A stretch of DNA of 64,000 bases from Nageia nagi (taxonomy: Eukaryota; Pinophyta), in contig JBITNC010000001.1 in NCBI GenBank assembly GCA_050084985.1, positions 65,534,001 through 65,598,000 of the forward strand, read 5' to 3'. Both the position numbers and the translations under genes were made by a program. Below are positions 34,200 to 46,989 of this stretch, piece after piece; position 1 is the stretch's first letter, and each line of letters begins with the position of its first letter. The notes below the pieces were generated by a model. It searched no databases. It had not been told where the DNA came from and saw only the letters and a list, made by a program, of their open reading frames with translations.

Positions 34200-37100
34200 T
34201 ACAATCTTCTAGTGGCTCTTAGGGTCTTTAGCTATCGGAAAATAGAACTCATCAACTACTGCTCCTAAAGGCTTGCTTAGAAGTAGATTTGGTTGCAGTC
34301 TCAATTGCTAACATCATGTCTGGTAGGAGGAATACTTGCATCCTATTATTTAGTCACTCAGATCTTTATAATTAGCTTGTGATAGGATGAGGGATGCCTT
34401 AATCTTCTCTATGTATGCTATAAACCCTTCCAAGACACTATTTAGCTTTCCAACATGTAAAAATTTTATAATGACTTCTTAAGCCAACTCATTTATTTGT
34501 TCCAGATCTAAGATTTGTATCTCAAAAAAAGATTGTTCTAAAAATTGAATGGTATTGGCTACCCAATTGGTAGCACTATCCTGTATATTTTGCTCTTATC
34601 ATAATTTAGGAGTTTTTAATTAAATTAAAGAATTTGTTAATAAATCCTAACTCTATTATGAGCTGGTTTTTATTTATGTCCATGTTGAATACTAAACTTT
34701 GGAGTTTGCAAATCTCTTGGATTCTTTTTTGATATGACTATTTTGGCTTGGAAGAGACTATAGCAAACTTTTTTTCAATCACAATCCTCAATTAGACCTA
34801 CATCATTTCCAAAACTATTCTAGGTATATCCAAAGCCAGCTTATGAAGAGCATTTTGAGCATAGAATTCCTTAATGGCTTGTATAGCTACCTCTTTGAGT
34901 AGATGCAAGTGAGATAATGTTATCATTATATCACCAACTTGCTCTACCAAGGATTTTTTGAAGTTTTTCATAAGTAGTAATAGCTTTGCATTATCATCTA
35001 ATAGAACTTTATTTGTTGCATTGATAGTCTGTATCTTGATCTCAATCTATTTGATCTTTTGAGCATGCATGATTGTAGCCTAAGCTTTGAGCTCTTCTAT
35101 CATTTGATATGTAGTATCTAGCTTAGCTCTTGATGTTGCTATGCTCTTATCACATTTAGTTTTCTATTTTTTAAGCTTTATAATCAATTCTTTATTCTTA
35201 TTCTACAACCTAACTACTATTTTATTTTTAAGGGAGTAGTCTTTTTTCTATTGATCAATTTTCTTATTCAATTTCTATATTTTAGTCTCCATTGCCTGAA
35301 TACTTTTACCAGCTACCATTGAAGTATTTATAGGAAATCTAGGCTAATCAATAGCTGATGTATTTTGCATATTTACATCTATTATTACCATGGGAGTAAA
35401 ATCCAACTACCCTTCTTTGAAAAGTATTTGAGCAATTTTTATATCTTTTGTCTTTGTTACTTTGCTCAAAATTCTTAACTGTTGCTTAGAGAGCATAGGA
35501 GATTTATTAACACAAGTTGGGCTAATCAATGAGCTTTATAATTTATGTAGAAAAATTGATATTATTTTCTCTTATGGGCTATACAAATAAAAGAATGAAT
35601 GAAAATAATCTCACTTGCAATAGGTGTCTTAACTTGCTAAATTGGTTGGGATTATTGGGGAGGAGTCAATTATTGGAGCTTTGGTTCAGGTTCGACTTCT
35701 TCCATGGCCTCACCTTATTCTTTAATTTTATCCATTGGGCTAGAGTCCTTTTTTCCAAATTCATCATCATCATCACCATCTCTCAACCCTCCTTCAGGTG
35801 CCACTACTACTATCTTTTTGGCCTTAGGTATATTTTCCCTACTTTGTTGAATCTGGCTCTATATTTCTTTCAAGGTTTCCTTTTGTTCTTATTCCTGAAC
35901 TTGTTTTACACCACCAGCATCTATATCTTATGACTCATTGAACTTTTTTAGACAAAAATTTTTTGCTTCTTATATCACCACATTTGGGACTTCTATTGCC
36001 TTTGAAGGTGAAGGTATAGTCATTTGTGATTGTGACCTTGCTGTGGTTGACTAGGGTTTTTTAATGGGCTTTTACTCCATCTCTAATGTTTGCTCCCTTG
36101 GAGCAAGAGTTTGAACTTTTCTTTTTTTGGGAGAATGTTCCTAGGAAGAAGTGGTGGTGTTCAAAGGGTTTTGTTCTCCCTTCTTTAGGATTTGAACCAT
36201 GCCAGATGTTTCTTCTATTTGCATTATCCTTTACTCTGTAGTAAATTTTCTATGAAAATAAGAAAGAAGAGGCTATCCCAACTCTGGCAAAGGATCTTTG
36301 GAATACTTTACCTCTTATTATTTATCATATTTGAATTTTTTAAATAATTTAATTTCAATATGGTGAATTTTTATGGTATACTCAATCTAATTCTTATAAA
36401 ATAATAAATTTTATTGGTACCCCACCCAAGATATGCTAATTAGATGAGGACCTTTGGGTTGAGGAAAAAATCTTATTTTTTATTTTCATAATTATTATAT
36501 TTTCTTATTCTTTCCAAGGCCATTCAAGCCTTATTTAGGGGTACAAATTCCTAATCTAGGTACATTTTTACCTTTTGCTAAGTTTTATTTACAAAATATT
36601 CTATATGGGGCCTCCTATCATGGATAAATGCTACATGTTTCTTGCAAGTCCTTATTATTTAGGTAATTTCTCCTAATGGATCATACATACATGTAGTTCC
36701 CACCTTATCTAACTTGAAATTTTGTACAATAAATTAGGTTATACTATCTGTACATCCTATCTCTAACAGAGTAAAATTCATGGTAGAAGTTGGTATATTT
36801 ATAATTGACTTAAAGTTGCCCTCAAAGCCATATTTACTCTCTATGGAACAAATCTATCTACCAATCACTATTGAATACAACTAAGGGGTAACATGTTTAG
36901 GCAAAAAGAAGGGTTTTTCAAAATACTCATACCTAATTATTATGATCTATTTTTTCAACTCTTGCACAGCCTACTAGGGAGTTTTCCAATCAATATTTTT
37001 ACTACAGATGCATAAAACTTTTCCATGAACTTGTAGCAAGATCCATGCAACTTGGTCAAAATTGGCACCATCAGGTCAATTGGTATCGGTGAAGCACTAG

Positions 37101-37595
37101 AACTAGTTGCTCAACTAGGAATCTTGCCTCTATAAGTTTATCCAAATTTTGATCAACAAATAGCCTCCAAAGATACAAGGAAAGTCTAAAATTTGATTTT
37201 TCAATCTTGAACAAACATCTCTTAATTTCTCCAGTTACAAAACTTGAGAAATCAAAGCAAACATGGGCTTATAAAATATTATAAACCATGCACACCATGG
37301 CTTCGTTTGCCTTTATCTAGGTCTTCTTTCCTAGAATGACCATGAGTGCCTATAGCACTTCTCTATCTTTTTTCTTTCAAAAAGAGCTATTTGGTATCTT
37401 GATAAGAGTTTTATTTTTCTACTATCCTATTATCTCCCATTGATCTAGCTTAGCATTTCATCTTGATTAATATAAAAATCATATTTCTCCTTTTGCAAAT
37501 CAATTTATTTTTTAACATGAAATGTCAAATTTGTAAGAATAGCAAATGCTTGGATGATGGAGTCAAGAGAGTAATCTAGCACTACTTCAAACACT
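34200..37595 (-). pseudogene. Large decayed reading frame with coiled coil, unrecognised
   Basis: On the minus strand one reading direction gives protein-like sequence over about 3.4 kb. The first part (37595 to about 36250) stays in one frame for some 440 codons, interrupted only by stops, with segments such as 'FALISQVL', 'YFEKPFFLPKHVTP', 'GTTCMYDPLGEIT' and 'FVPLNKA'. A Lys/Ser/Pro-rich stretch follows (about 36250-35400, frameshifts). Then 35350-34560 is one frame rich in Lys, Glu, Leu and Gln with coiled-coil character ('AMETKI', 'KLNKKID', 'MIEELKA'). Almost all stops are TAG or TAA at places where Gln fits. The N-terminus is cut at the direct repeat (37597). I do not recognise the family; it may be an extra ORF of a retroelement or a dead host gene. 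Confidence 0.65.
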
Positions 37596-37596
37596 A

Positions 37597-38396
37597 GCAT
37601 TATTGGCCATCATCCATGTATCATTTGATTTGGTGGTGGAGATAATCAATAATTCAAGTCTTGATTGTTGGTTGACTTGGTCACATCTTGATCTTATGTT
37701 ACATTCCAAACATTAGATATACATGCCATGTAATGGTCTAACATGCTATGTAATGGTTTACTACAACTCTCCATTTAATTTGTAGTAGACGTTAATATAA
37801 TTTACTTTTACATGACATACTTGAATCTTGAGACACTTTATATGCCATCTATCATTTGATTTTTAAAGTTGCTAGCCTTTCTTTATTAACAATGCAATTT
37901 CTTTCATTTTATTTTTCATGTTTTTGGAACACATTACTTTGTCGATCATTTCTTCATCTATGTTATGACATGCTTATAATTTCTAATCATATATATTTTG
38001 ATATATATATATATTTTGATAAAGTTTTTAGAATAATTAATTTATATATTTTAAAGATATATATCTAAAAACGTTAAGAGGTATCAATTTTGAGTCATTT
38101 ATTTTGAAAATATTTTCTTAAGAAAAAAAGATAAATGCCTCGGAATTAATACATCTACATGTTTTTAAATATATATCTCTTTAATAAGATATCTAAGCTA
38201 GTGGCATTCGTGAGAGTTGATTATTGTATTATAATATTTTTCTATACCATCCAAAACATATTTAAATATAATTGAAAAATTACATAATTCTATTGATAAT
38301 AAATACTTTAAAAAATATTTTAAATTCATTCACAATTACATAATTACATCGAAAATAAGAACTTGTAAAAAATATTTTAAATAGATTCACAATTAC
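37597..38396 (+). repeat. Direct repeat copy 2 (partner at 16061-16875)
   Basis: About 800 bases nearly identical to 16061-16875. It lies between the decayed unknown frame and the 3' end of the Helitron gene. An open frame at 37856-38068 is AT-rich chance sequence. Confidence 0.85.
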
Positions 38397-38529
38397 ATAA
38401 TTACATTGAAAATGAGTGCTTGTAATTAGTATTCAAAATACTTTTTAAATAACATAAGACATGATGTATACAAAATAAGATTTCATTGATAATAATCATT
38501 AAGTTTTTGAAAAATATAGATAGAGTGAC

Positions 38530-41290
38530 TAAGGTCAACTATTTTAGCTCCAAATATTTTAGTCGCTCTTCTTCATCTTTTCTTTTAGCTACTCCTTGTC
38601 CGAACATTAGCATTATATAGCAATCATATGAAAATGGTGGTAATATTCTATGTCCTTCCAATGCACTCACTTGTGAGATGAAAATAAATGTTAAACATTT
38701 TATTTTCTGTATGTCCTATGTTTATCATTGTTTTGTTTAATATTAAGCCTTCCAACTTATGAATTGTTAATCCCCATGCTAATTTTAATGGAAATTATAT
38801 TGTTCTTCCTTGTTTTACTTGTATGATTAGAACAATTTAAGGAGATGCACCTCCAAATGGCATGCATGTGTAATTATCGAATTGTACCATTACATATGTT
38901 GGTTGATTAGGTGGAGACCTTTTAGGTCTATAGATTATATTTTGAATATAGACTAGTGCACCATTAAAAAGTATAAATTCAGTCCATATATTGGATGTTA
39001 ACATGACTCTTGTATTTTTACAATTAACAAGTCAACTTCAAGTTCTTCATTTTCACATATTACTATATTTGTGCTTCCTACTTTTGTTGTAATGTTATGT
39101 TCCACTAGAGAGTTTAATTTAGAAATCATCTCATGTTATGATTTTGTACATTTTCATTTGTTGAAAATGGATGAATGTTATAATCGAATTCTTTTATTGT
39201 AGTTGCATCTAATGATATATTATTTCTTATCATCGATAATTACCAATCCTTAATAGTGGGATTTGCATCTCTAAGATTGGTAAATAGTTGATGAAATATT
39301 TTTTATCTTTCCTATCAAAATACCCTATTTAATGTTAGGATGATGCTATCTTACAGCCAAATTTGAATACAAAATTTGGGTGTTTATCTTGTAAATCTTG
39401 GGCATTTATACCTTGAATCAGCCAAAATTGATCAATTTGGATGAATTAGTGGCAAAATAAGGTAGATTGAAGCATCCATTGGCAATTCTAGCCTATTCCA
39501 CTAGTTTCCAACCAATTTTGTATGCAATCAAAATATGATAAATGCCAAATTTGTAAGGAATTTTATTGGAGGATAGCCTTTCACATAATGTTATAATAGT
39601 TATAAACTCTTTAAATAATAATTTTGCATATTTATCACCTACATATATGATGGTTTATCCATAATAGGTGGTAACTATTCCAAATCACCCACCAAAGATA
39701 GTGACCTTACTTCGAAGTAAATATTTAAATTTTGTAGAAAAGCTTGGCAAAGTCATGGATCAATTTGTCCCAGTAATGCTTTTCCTATGAATATCATCTC
39801 ACCAATCAATATGTATCTTATATGTTGCAAATCTTCTTGAAATCTTAAATGTTGCAAAAATTGTAATATGTATTGAAAGTACTACATGTATTATATTTGC
39901 ATCTATGTTAAATGTAGGAACTCCCATTGCATAAGTAATAAGAGGGGAGAACATACTAAAGATGAAGCATCTTCAAGTGCTTGATGAATTGCTCAAATAA
40001 TTTATGAATTTCTTATTTTTGCAATTCCTTGAATTATCATGTGTAATGGTGATGCATTTTCACCTTGATTATAATGTCATATTATTATATCATAGCCATA
40101 ATTTTGTTTAGAGATTAGCCTTTCATATGGGTAATTTGAAGGCATTTTATCTAGAATAAGCAAACCATTTTCTTTCATTATTGTTATAAATTGCATTGCA
40201 CTTCTTGTGTAATCTCCTCCTTTATATTCAATGTTCCATGGTGCTTGCCTATCAACATCTCTTCTTCTTAGCATGTATCTATCTCACTCAAATCCATGAG
40301 TTGCCTATGATATAACTTGGATATTATTTCTCATTTGTGCTCAATTGTATTATTTTGAATCACTTGAATATCATCATATTCTATATGACTATGATGCTCT
40401 ATATTATTGAGATTATTTATTCTCTCAATGTGCCAAGCATTATAGTTGAAAGCTTCCCAATTTTTTATAATTGCATTATCATCTAGCCTAATATCTCTTT
40501 CTCTATTTCTAAAAGGCTTGTAAAGTAATAACTCTAACCAACAAACTTATCTGATTTCCTTTCTGGAATGGTGGTAAATCATGGAAATACACTTATAAGT
40601 GTTGCATATTTTTTAGCATCCTAGTTCAAGTTACTCTTTCAATTAGGATTATATGTCCATGATTTAGCTACATCAATAAGTACAATACTTTCCATTACAT
40701 AGAATCTTTGAATATATCCATTAATTAGAGGCTTTTCTAAACTATTTCTATTTCTTGTCCATTAATTTATGTAAGCTCCTTGAAAATTTTGCATCGAACA
40801 TTTAGAGGAACAAAAATTGTATTACATTTAACCACTAGAAGCTCTAATAACACATGACATGTTTCTTATGCTCCTATATCTCTTTCAAAAATTATTTCTG
40901 TTAGAAGACAATTATATGCTCTTGTTGTTGAATTTTTAACATTTTCCAAATTTACAATTCATATTAACATTTGTTGATATTTTTCAAATCTTTTCTTAGC
41001 TTTTGTTGTATATTTGGTAATATAGTTGATAACAACATGTTTTGATAGAATAGGTTGTAAATCTACATTTTCTTTCCATAATTGTAAGATGAAACCTTTA
41101 TGCATATTCACTTTGTCAACATTCTAATATGATTTTATCCTCTTCTCTTTATCTCTTTCTCTAAATGATGTTTTATCCTTTGTGCTCTATATTGCCTTTG
41201 ATATTCTCTATGTATGTTAGTCGTCATTGCCTTATTTCTTCTTCTATGTATTCATTTTTCAAACATAGTTTTAGCTACAAAATTATAAAT
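38530..41290 (-). pseudogene. Helitron Rep-helicase relic
   Basis: Helitrons move by rolling-circle replication with a Rep nuclease fused to a Pif1-type helicase. On the minus strand, in order: a basic N-terminal piece 'HREYQRQYRAQR' near 41220; 'KENVDLQPILSKHVVINYI' (about 41080-41010) and 'RDIGA*ETCH' (about 40885-40855) of the Helitron helicase-like domain; 'SIVLIDVAKSW'; a Walker A region degraded to 'QGIAKIRNS' (about 40020-39990); Walker B 'IGEM' instead of IDEM (about 39805); 'GDLE*LPPIMDKP' (39692-39656); and the C-terminal 'RVMLTSNIWTEFILFNGAL' and 'VMVQFDNYT' (about 39010-38870). The HUH nuclease region appears deleted. Many stops and frameshifts; dead. The short open frame 40077-40274 is part of it. 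Confidence 0.85.
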
Positions 41291-41339
41291 AATATATTAG
41301 CAATTCCATATTAAAAAAAAATCAATAAAATTATGAATG

Positions 41340-42320
41340 ATTTAGTGTTTGTTAATTTCATACAAAAATAATTTAATATTAACCTTTATTAATATATTGA
41401 ATAGTTTATTTTTACTTTTTATACAACAAAGTAACTATTAATTGAATACACATAATTTGAATTGCATTGGCTACATATATTTTGTCCAAAACATATAATG
41501 AATCAAAAGATTTTATGTAATAAAAAAGTAAGTGATCATGAACCATTTTCTCTTGTTTGAGATTTAAAGCAAAGTTAATGTTGAATATTGATAATTAAAT
41601 GTAAAATATTCAATAATTTATTTTTATTTTTTTACAACAAAAATATATTACAAAGATTTTAATTATATTAAATATTATTAAATATAATTCTTTATATTTA
41701 ATATACATGGTTTTGTATTTTATAATATAAATTTTAAAGAAGAAATATTTAAAATGTTGAATTGGATTAACACTTGTATACAAAGCTAGTTGCATATAAT
41801 ATTTAAAGTATAAATATACAAATGTAAATTTATTTATGCAATCAATGTATTGACACAACAATATACAAAAATAAAAAAAACATAGCAATGTACAAAAATA
41901 TAAAAGATACAACAGAAATATGATTACATGGAATGTTCAACGGATACAATGATTTTAGAATATACATAAATATGGCTATCGTGCTTTACAAAAAAATAAT
42001 TTTTTCATTATGATTTTATTGCATATTATCTTAACATATTTTAGGATGTTATTTATTGAATAAATATAATAATAAATAATGAACTAAAATAAATAAATAA
42101 TAAGTTTAACTATACCTAGGCAGAGTATAGATCCATAGGTACCCAACAGGTGGAAAATAATTCCCAAGATCATACTATCATAGAAGTAATCTTTACTTAT
42201 GTTATATTTATTTGAATGAAAACATTTATCAAGGGTTGATTTAATTTAACAATAAATTGGATAATTACTTGGTAAAGTCATATGCATCCCTCAGAAATGA
42301 ATGGTTCCTGAAGACTAACT
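41340..42320 (-). mobile_element. Helitron upstream region, related to the 12.9-15.5 kb tandem unit
   Basis: AT-rich sequence upstream of the Helitron gene on its coding strand. 41540-42320 aligns with each copy of the tandem unit at 12867-15505, from 'accattttct' to 'atgcatccct'. A sub-block around 41385-41440 resembles 41600-41650 ('gaatagtttatttttacttt' versus 'caataatttatttttatttt'). The true Helitron 5' end was not identified. Confidence 0.5.
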
Positions 42321-44399
42321 ACAAGTTGAATTGCAAAAAGAAATTTGGATCTTATCTTCTTAGAATAACACTATAGGATATATGTTTTCTATTATTATTG
42401 TTGTATGTGGTAGCTCATAAGGGCGTACATATTCATGGAAATATAAGAGAAAGTAATTTTCTTTCAGACATATTTAAGCACATTTTCATGAGTTTGGAAA
42501 TATGAGAAAGAAAACATACTGAAAAGAGTTGCACAATTACTAATAAATGGAAGGCTACAATACACATAGAATAAGCATAGTTATAATCTCCAACAATATT
42601 TATAAATATTCACTTATTTGTATGACTCCTGTAGTTTTATTTGTAGTCATGGACATTCATGTAACTAACAAATTTTAAAATTTCTTTTTCAGTGAAGGTT
42701 GAATGCAAAGGAAATTTATGTAGAATTAGCTTGAAGATGAAAACAAAAAAACATATAGTAAATATAGAATATTTTACAAAAATAATTATACATATTTACA
42801 TTAAATATACATAAATATATAGAAAAGAATATATAGAAAAGAATACGTATTGCATAAAAATATATAAATAATATACTAAAACATCGTAAAAATCAAAAGC
42901 AATGCACAATAAACCCGTGCAACCAAGTTATGACTCAATTCTCAAATGCATACCTATAATCTTCCAAGCTATAACAAACATCAATCGCCTCAATGACTTT
43001 TTCTTATTCAAAGAAACAATGGCAATCAAAATAATTTCAGTCACAAGTTATGTCTTTTGTGTACATTGAAAAGAATTCCAATGTAATATGATTGTAATTT
43101 CATATATATATTTGGTAAGGGTAAATTTATTAAATAGGATTTTTTATAAATTTTTTTTTTAAATTTTCTTATATTTTAGATTTTTAAAGTTTGAAAATTT
43201 GAAGCTTATTTTATATTTGTATTTAGCATCATAGATAAAATTCCATGTCATTCATCATAGGATTTCATAGGATCTTCCACCTAAATAAAAGCGTGCTCAT
43301 TCAAGCATTGATTCCTAAGGGTCTTTAGTGCTTGTTTGTGAACCTTAAAAGCTTACTAAAACATAGCCATATTTGTCCATGTGAAGTCTTCCTTTGTGCC
43401 ATGAAAACCTCTTCCCTCTTTTTGTTGATTGTGAACTCATCATCCTAGTGTCATTGTATAGCAACCCTAATTATTTTGATTTTGTTCCATTCCTCAAATT
43501 CACCCTAGTTTTTTTTCCTCTTTACAATATGATCTCTCACCCTCATAATAATAATCTTTTTCATTTGTATTATCGTAGCATTTTTTTTGGCCTCATATGG
43601 TTTTATTCTTCTATCTTTTTAGATTTTCTAAAATTGTCAAAACTACTTCTAGTACCATTTTTTCATGAATACAACTTCATGACCATAATTCCAAATTTCA
43701 TGAAATTTCATCCAAGTGTTCTTGGATATATGTGTCTTAACTAGTCCAAATTTCATGCCTTAACTCCTTACTAGTAGCTCCCAACATTGTCATCAAGTTG
43801 GTCTCCAATGCATATTTGCATCTGGTAGCTATCAAAATTTGACTATCATGAATGCAGAATGAGAATTTATCATTTTGCAATCTCTATAGCTTTAATTTTT
43901 TTCCCAAATGCCTTAAAATTTTAACCATATGTTTACCATAATATATGATACCAATTATTTAAATTTCAAGTTATGAATCAACCTGAGATGCTCCCAATGA
44001 GTCCGTTAATAGAGCCTTTCGTGCATATTTTCTATTTTTTTAATTAACTTCAATTTTTGAAATGTTATAACTTACAAACCATAGCTCTATTTTCTTCACC
44101 GTTTGAAGAGTTGGAATTGTGAAAGAGAGCTCTTTAATATGGAAGAGAACAATAACACATTTTGAAACTTTTATTTTGAACCTTTCCAAATCCATTTCGG
44201 ATCACTTGTATCCTCTTTTTAGATTAACAACCTCCAATTTTCATTTACCATACTAGTTATCTTCTAGATTAAGTGTTGGGGATTCATACTCTTATCTTGA
44301 AATATCATTTTCTTCATTTATTTCTATAGTTTCCACAACATATGAGGAAGTGTTATGGTCAACCATTGCTTGGTATCATGTTTTACTACTTTGTCTAGA
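42321..44399. other. AT-rich intergenic region
   Basis: No gene is supported. The 116-codon open frame 43394-43744 (plus) is Phe/Leu-rich, without a recognisable domain, and looks like chance in T-rich DNA. 42760-42860 holds repeated 'tatagaaaagaata' words. Confidence 0.45.
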
Positions 44400-44977
44400 G
44401 GGTAGGAGGCTATTTAGCAATTACTTTAGTGATAGATAGCCTAGCCTCATGTTTCAGGTCCCCAAGTATGCCAAACTAGATATTCCTTAAGTAGGGGAAG
44501 TGAAGACATATGTGGTCTACTGATTCTTCTTCATTCATACAAAGGGGACACATGTTGGGAATAATCATTCCTCATTTATGGAGGTTGTCTTGAGTCAAAA
44601 TATTTTTCTAAAAGATCAACCATAAAAAATACCCAATTCTTTGTATGACTTATTTTATCCAGAATTTTCTTATTGGGAATAGTTCAGGGGTAGTGGAACA
44701 AGGGTTCCATATCTAGATTTTATTGAATAATTGCCATCCTTATCCAATTTCTTGATCATGTGATCCTTGAGTTCCTCCTTTGGGGCTTCGATCTGTTTCA
44801 AGCAGGCCTCGATCAACTAGGCTTGTGGTATTAGAGTTGGGTTATCTAGGTGGATGTGATGCAAAACCTTTGGCCATTCTCCACACATGAGTAGGATGCC
44901 ATAGATATGTCGATTGAGTTGAGACCCCAATGAAGCAGTTACAACATTCCATTTTTATTTTGAAATATGTCATTACC
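44400..44977 (-). mobile_element. LINE relic copy 2, 3' part
   Basis: It aligns with 11400-11935 of the first LINE relic. On the minus strand it reads 'GMIIPNMCPLCMNEEESVDH' (about 44570-44505), a zinc-binding RT tail with Cys pair and His. It is separated from its other half (49205-50034) by the LTR element at 44978-49199. The left end is approximate. Confidence 0.8.
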
Positions 44978-45288
44978 TGTTGTAATATTTTCAACATTTT
45001 TTTAAATCCTAAGTCCTAAAGTTTAAATATTTAGTATTTAGATGTTTTTTATATTTCTAGATATTATGTAATAAACTTATTCAATACTTGAATAAATCTA
45101 AATTGTTAGGATAAGAGTCATTCATGATCAATCATCACTTAGGACCTATTCCTAAGGTTCTATTTTAGGTTGATAGTTAGTTAGCTTGAGGATTTATCTC
45201 AATATTATCTATTTTTAGTAATTCCAAATCTTTGTAAGAGCATATAATATTTTCTTAATCAAGAAAATAATATAACAATTGATTCTCA
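44978..45288 (+). mobile_element. 5' LTR of the 4.2 kb element
   Basis: 311 bases, TGTTGTAATATTTTCAACA at the start and TTCTCA at the end. The start contains a small inverted repeat (TGTTG...CAACA). Differs from the 3' copy at roughly 20 positions by eye, so it is an older insertion than 23034-26177. Confidence 0.88.
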
Positions 45289-45304
45289 TTTAATATTAGA
45301 GCCA

Positions 45305-46985
45305 TTAGAGTCTATTGAGTTTGAAGGGTCGAGAGTTGTCTTCTCAACCAAAAGAGTCTAATGCTATGCATGTCCAATGCCTATATAAGTTGTATGATTT
45401 CATTTTCAAAGGAGTTGCTACCGGCAAAGGAGAAAAACTTTCCTGCGTGAGGATTGATGCCATTAGAGTTCATCCGGACTACTACTGATGTTGGTTGCAT
45501 TAGGAGAAATAGTGTCAGCATTGTTGAGATCAAAAAGAGTAGAGACTGAAGAAGTCTCGAAGAACCTCACTACAGAGAAGAGATCGTGCATCTTGTGCTT
45601 ACAACAGTCCCCTTCTGCTCGTAGAGTTCACATCTGCTACCATCGTACTCTGTCACATCCCTAGCTTCTCACCATCTAGTTTGTGTTCAGATCGTAAATC
45701 TAACTGCTGCAAAGAAATGAAGGCGCAAATGTTATTGAAGCTGAAGTTTGAAGCTTGACCAGCATAGCTGTGAATTCCAAGAGAGCAAAGTACGAGGTTC
45801 ATTTATTGAAGGTATAGTTGTGGCAGAAGTAGAGGAGAATTTTTGGGAGAACTGCAGATTTGCAGCACGCCACAATACCATCACCACGTCCATCAATTGG
45901 AGACGTTTGGAACTGCAGTTTATGTGCACGAGATGAAGACTTGCAGGGCAGAATACTTGTTATTGGAAAAATGATCCGTAATAAGCGTGATGATATCATC
46001 GTGGTGCTGTGGATGTGACCCTCTTAATTGTATTATCTGTTGTTTGAAGTGCTGAAGGAGCGCTTGATAGAATAATATTTGAGAAGTACAGTTTCTCTGA
46101 GTGATATGACCTGACTCCATCATTTCAATATGGAGAATTTTCTTATGTAGATTATTGGTGAGATAAATGTCTGCCAAACTCTGCAGTATATCAATGCCAT
46201 TAAGAATCAGCCTGAAGATGCAAGGACATGACTTGAAGATGCCCGCAGAGGATGTTGTGAAAGGTGGATAGATCCACAAATTACGAGGAGGTCTCCCATA
46301 CGAAATGGAAGAGATTAACCAGACGCTGATCAAGGAGAAATCAAGCGGAGGCCTAAGACGTGGATGGCTCGCACGTTTTCATAGCAGAGATCTGCACTTG
46401 CGAAGGAAGAAGGTATTCAGATCCAGGAGGAAGGCATTCAACAAGGAGGAGCAGCCGTTAGAAGGAAAGACATCACAATCTGTATGATATGATAAGGATA
46501 AAGCCCACGTATACCCTGGAGTTGATTTGCGACAAAGCCTGACGTTTCCATCAAGATATGGAGACTCTCGCTTTTGTTAAGAAGAGGTGTATGGAGTAAA
46601 GATAGTTGGCATGTTGAGAACACTATAATATGTGGATTGATCAGGTGATAGACCTGATTCTGCACTTCAGATTATTGTCCTGTAAGTATGCCATCCATTA
46701 GTATTGTTATTGACAATAAGAGATCTGTTGTGGATAAGAAAAGGTTTGCAGAACCGCCAGACATAAAAAGAAGTAAAGCCATCAAAGAAAATGAGGCAAT
46801 TTTTGGAGGTGATCTTAGCTTGAAAGGAAGGACGTGACTATCTGATCCAGAAACAGGAAGAAATCAGATTGAGTGTGACATAAATTTAGGGCATCATTTC
46901 AGAGGCTGCACACAATAATAATTATATATTATTATTAAAAAAAATAAAAATAAAAATAAAAATAAAAATAAAAAATAAATAAATA
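45305..46985. mobile_element. Interior of the 4.2 kb element, non-coding part
   Basis: It has higher GC than its surroundings and phrases such as 'aagaagtctcgaagaacctc' and 'ggcagaagtagaggagaat'. Only short overlapping frames on both strands (45732-46665), none recognisable. 46305-46487 (plus) is Lys/Arg-rich. It ends with an AAAAT-type repeat at 46937-46985. Confidence 0.55.
46937..46985. repeat. (AAAAT)n-type simple repeat
   Basis: Repeats of TAAAAA/TAAAA and, at the end, TAAA immediately upstream of the acidic reading frame. Confidence 0.9.
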
Positions 46986-46989
46986 AGTG

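Noticed and set aside
16061-38396. The 0.8 kb direct repeats as LTRs of one giant element
   Set aside because: No matching TG...CA ends, no primer site or polypurine tract next to them, and no matching target duplication seen.
38530-41290. Endogenous pararetrovirus
   Set aside because: First impression from the isolated open frame 40077-40274. The flanking frames show Helitron and Pif1 helicase motifs instead.
43394-43744. 116-codon plus-strand open frame
   Set aside because: Hydrophobic Phe/Leu composition expected of T-rich DNA; no protein-like features and no continuation.
45732-46665. Several short overlapping frames on both strands in the 4.2 kb element
   Set aside because: No consistent frame or domain; overlapping on both strands, so treated as non-coding.
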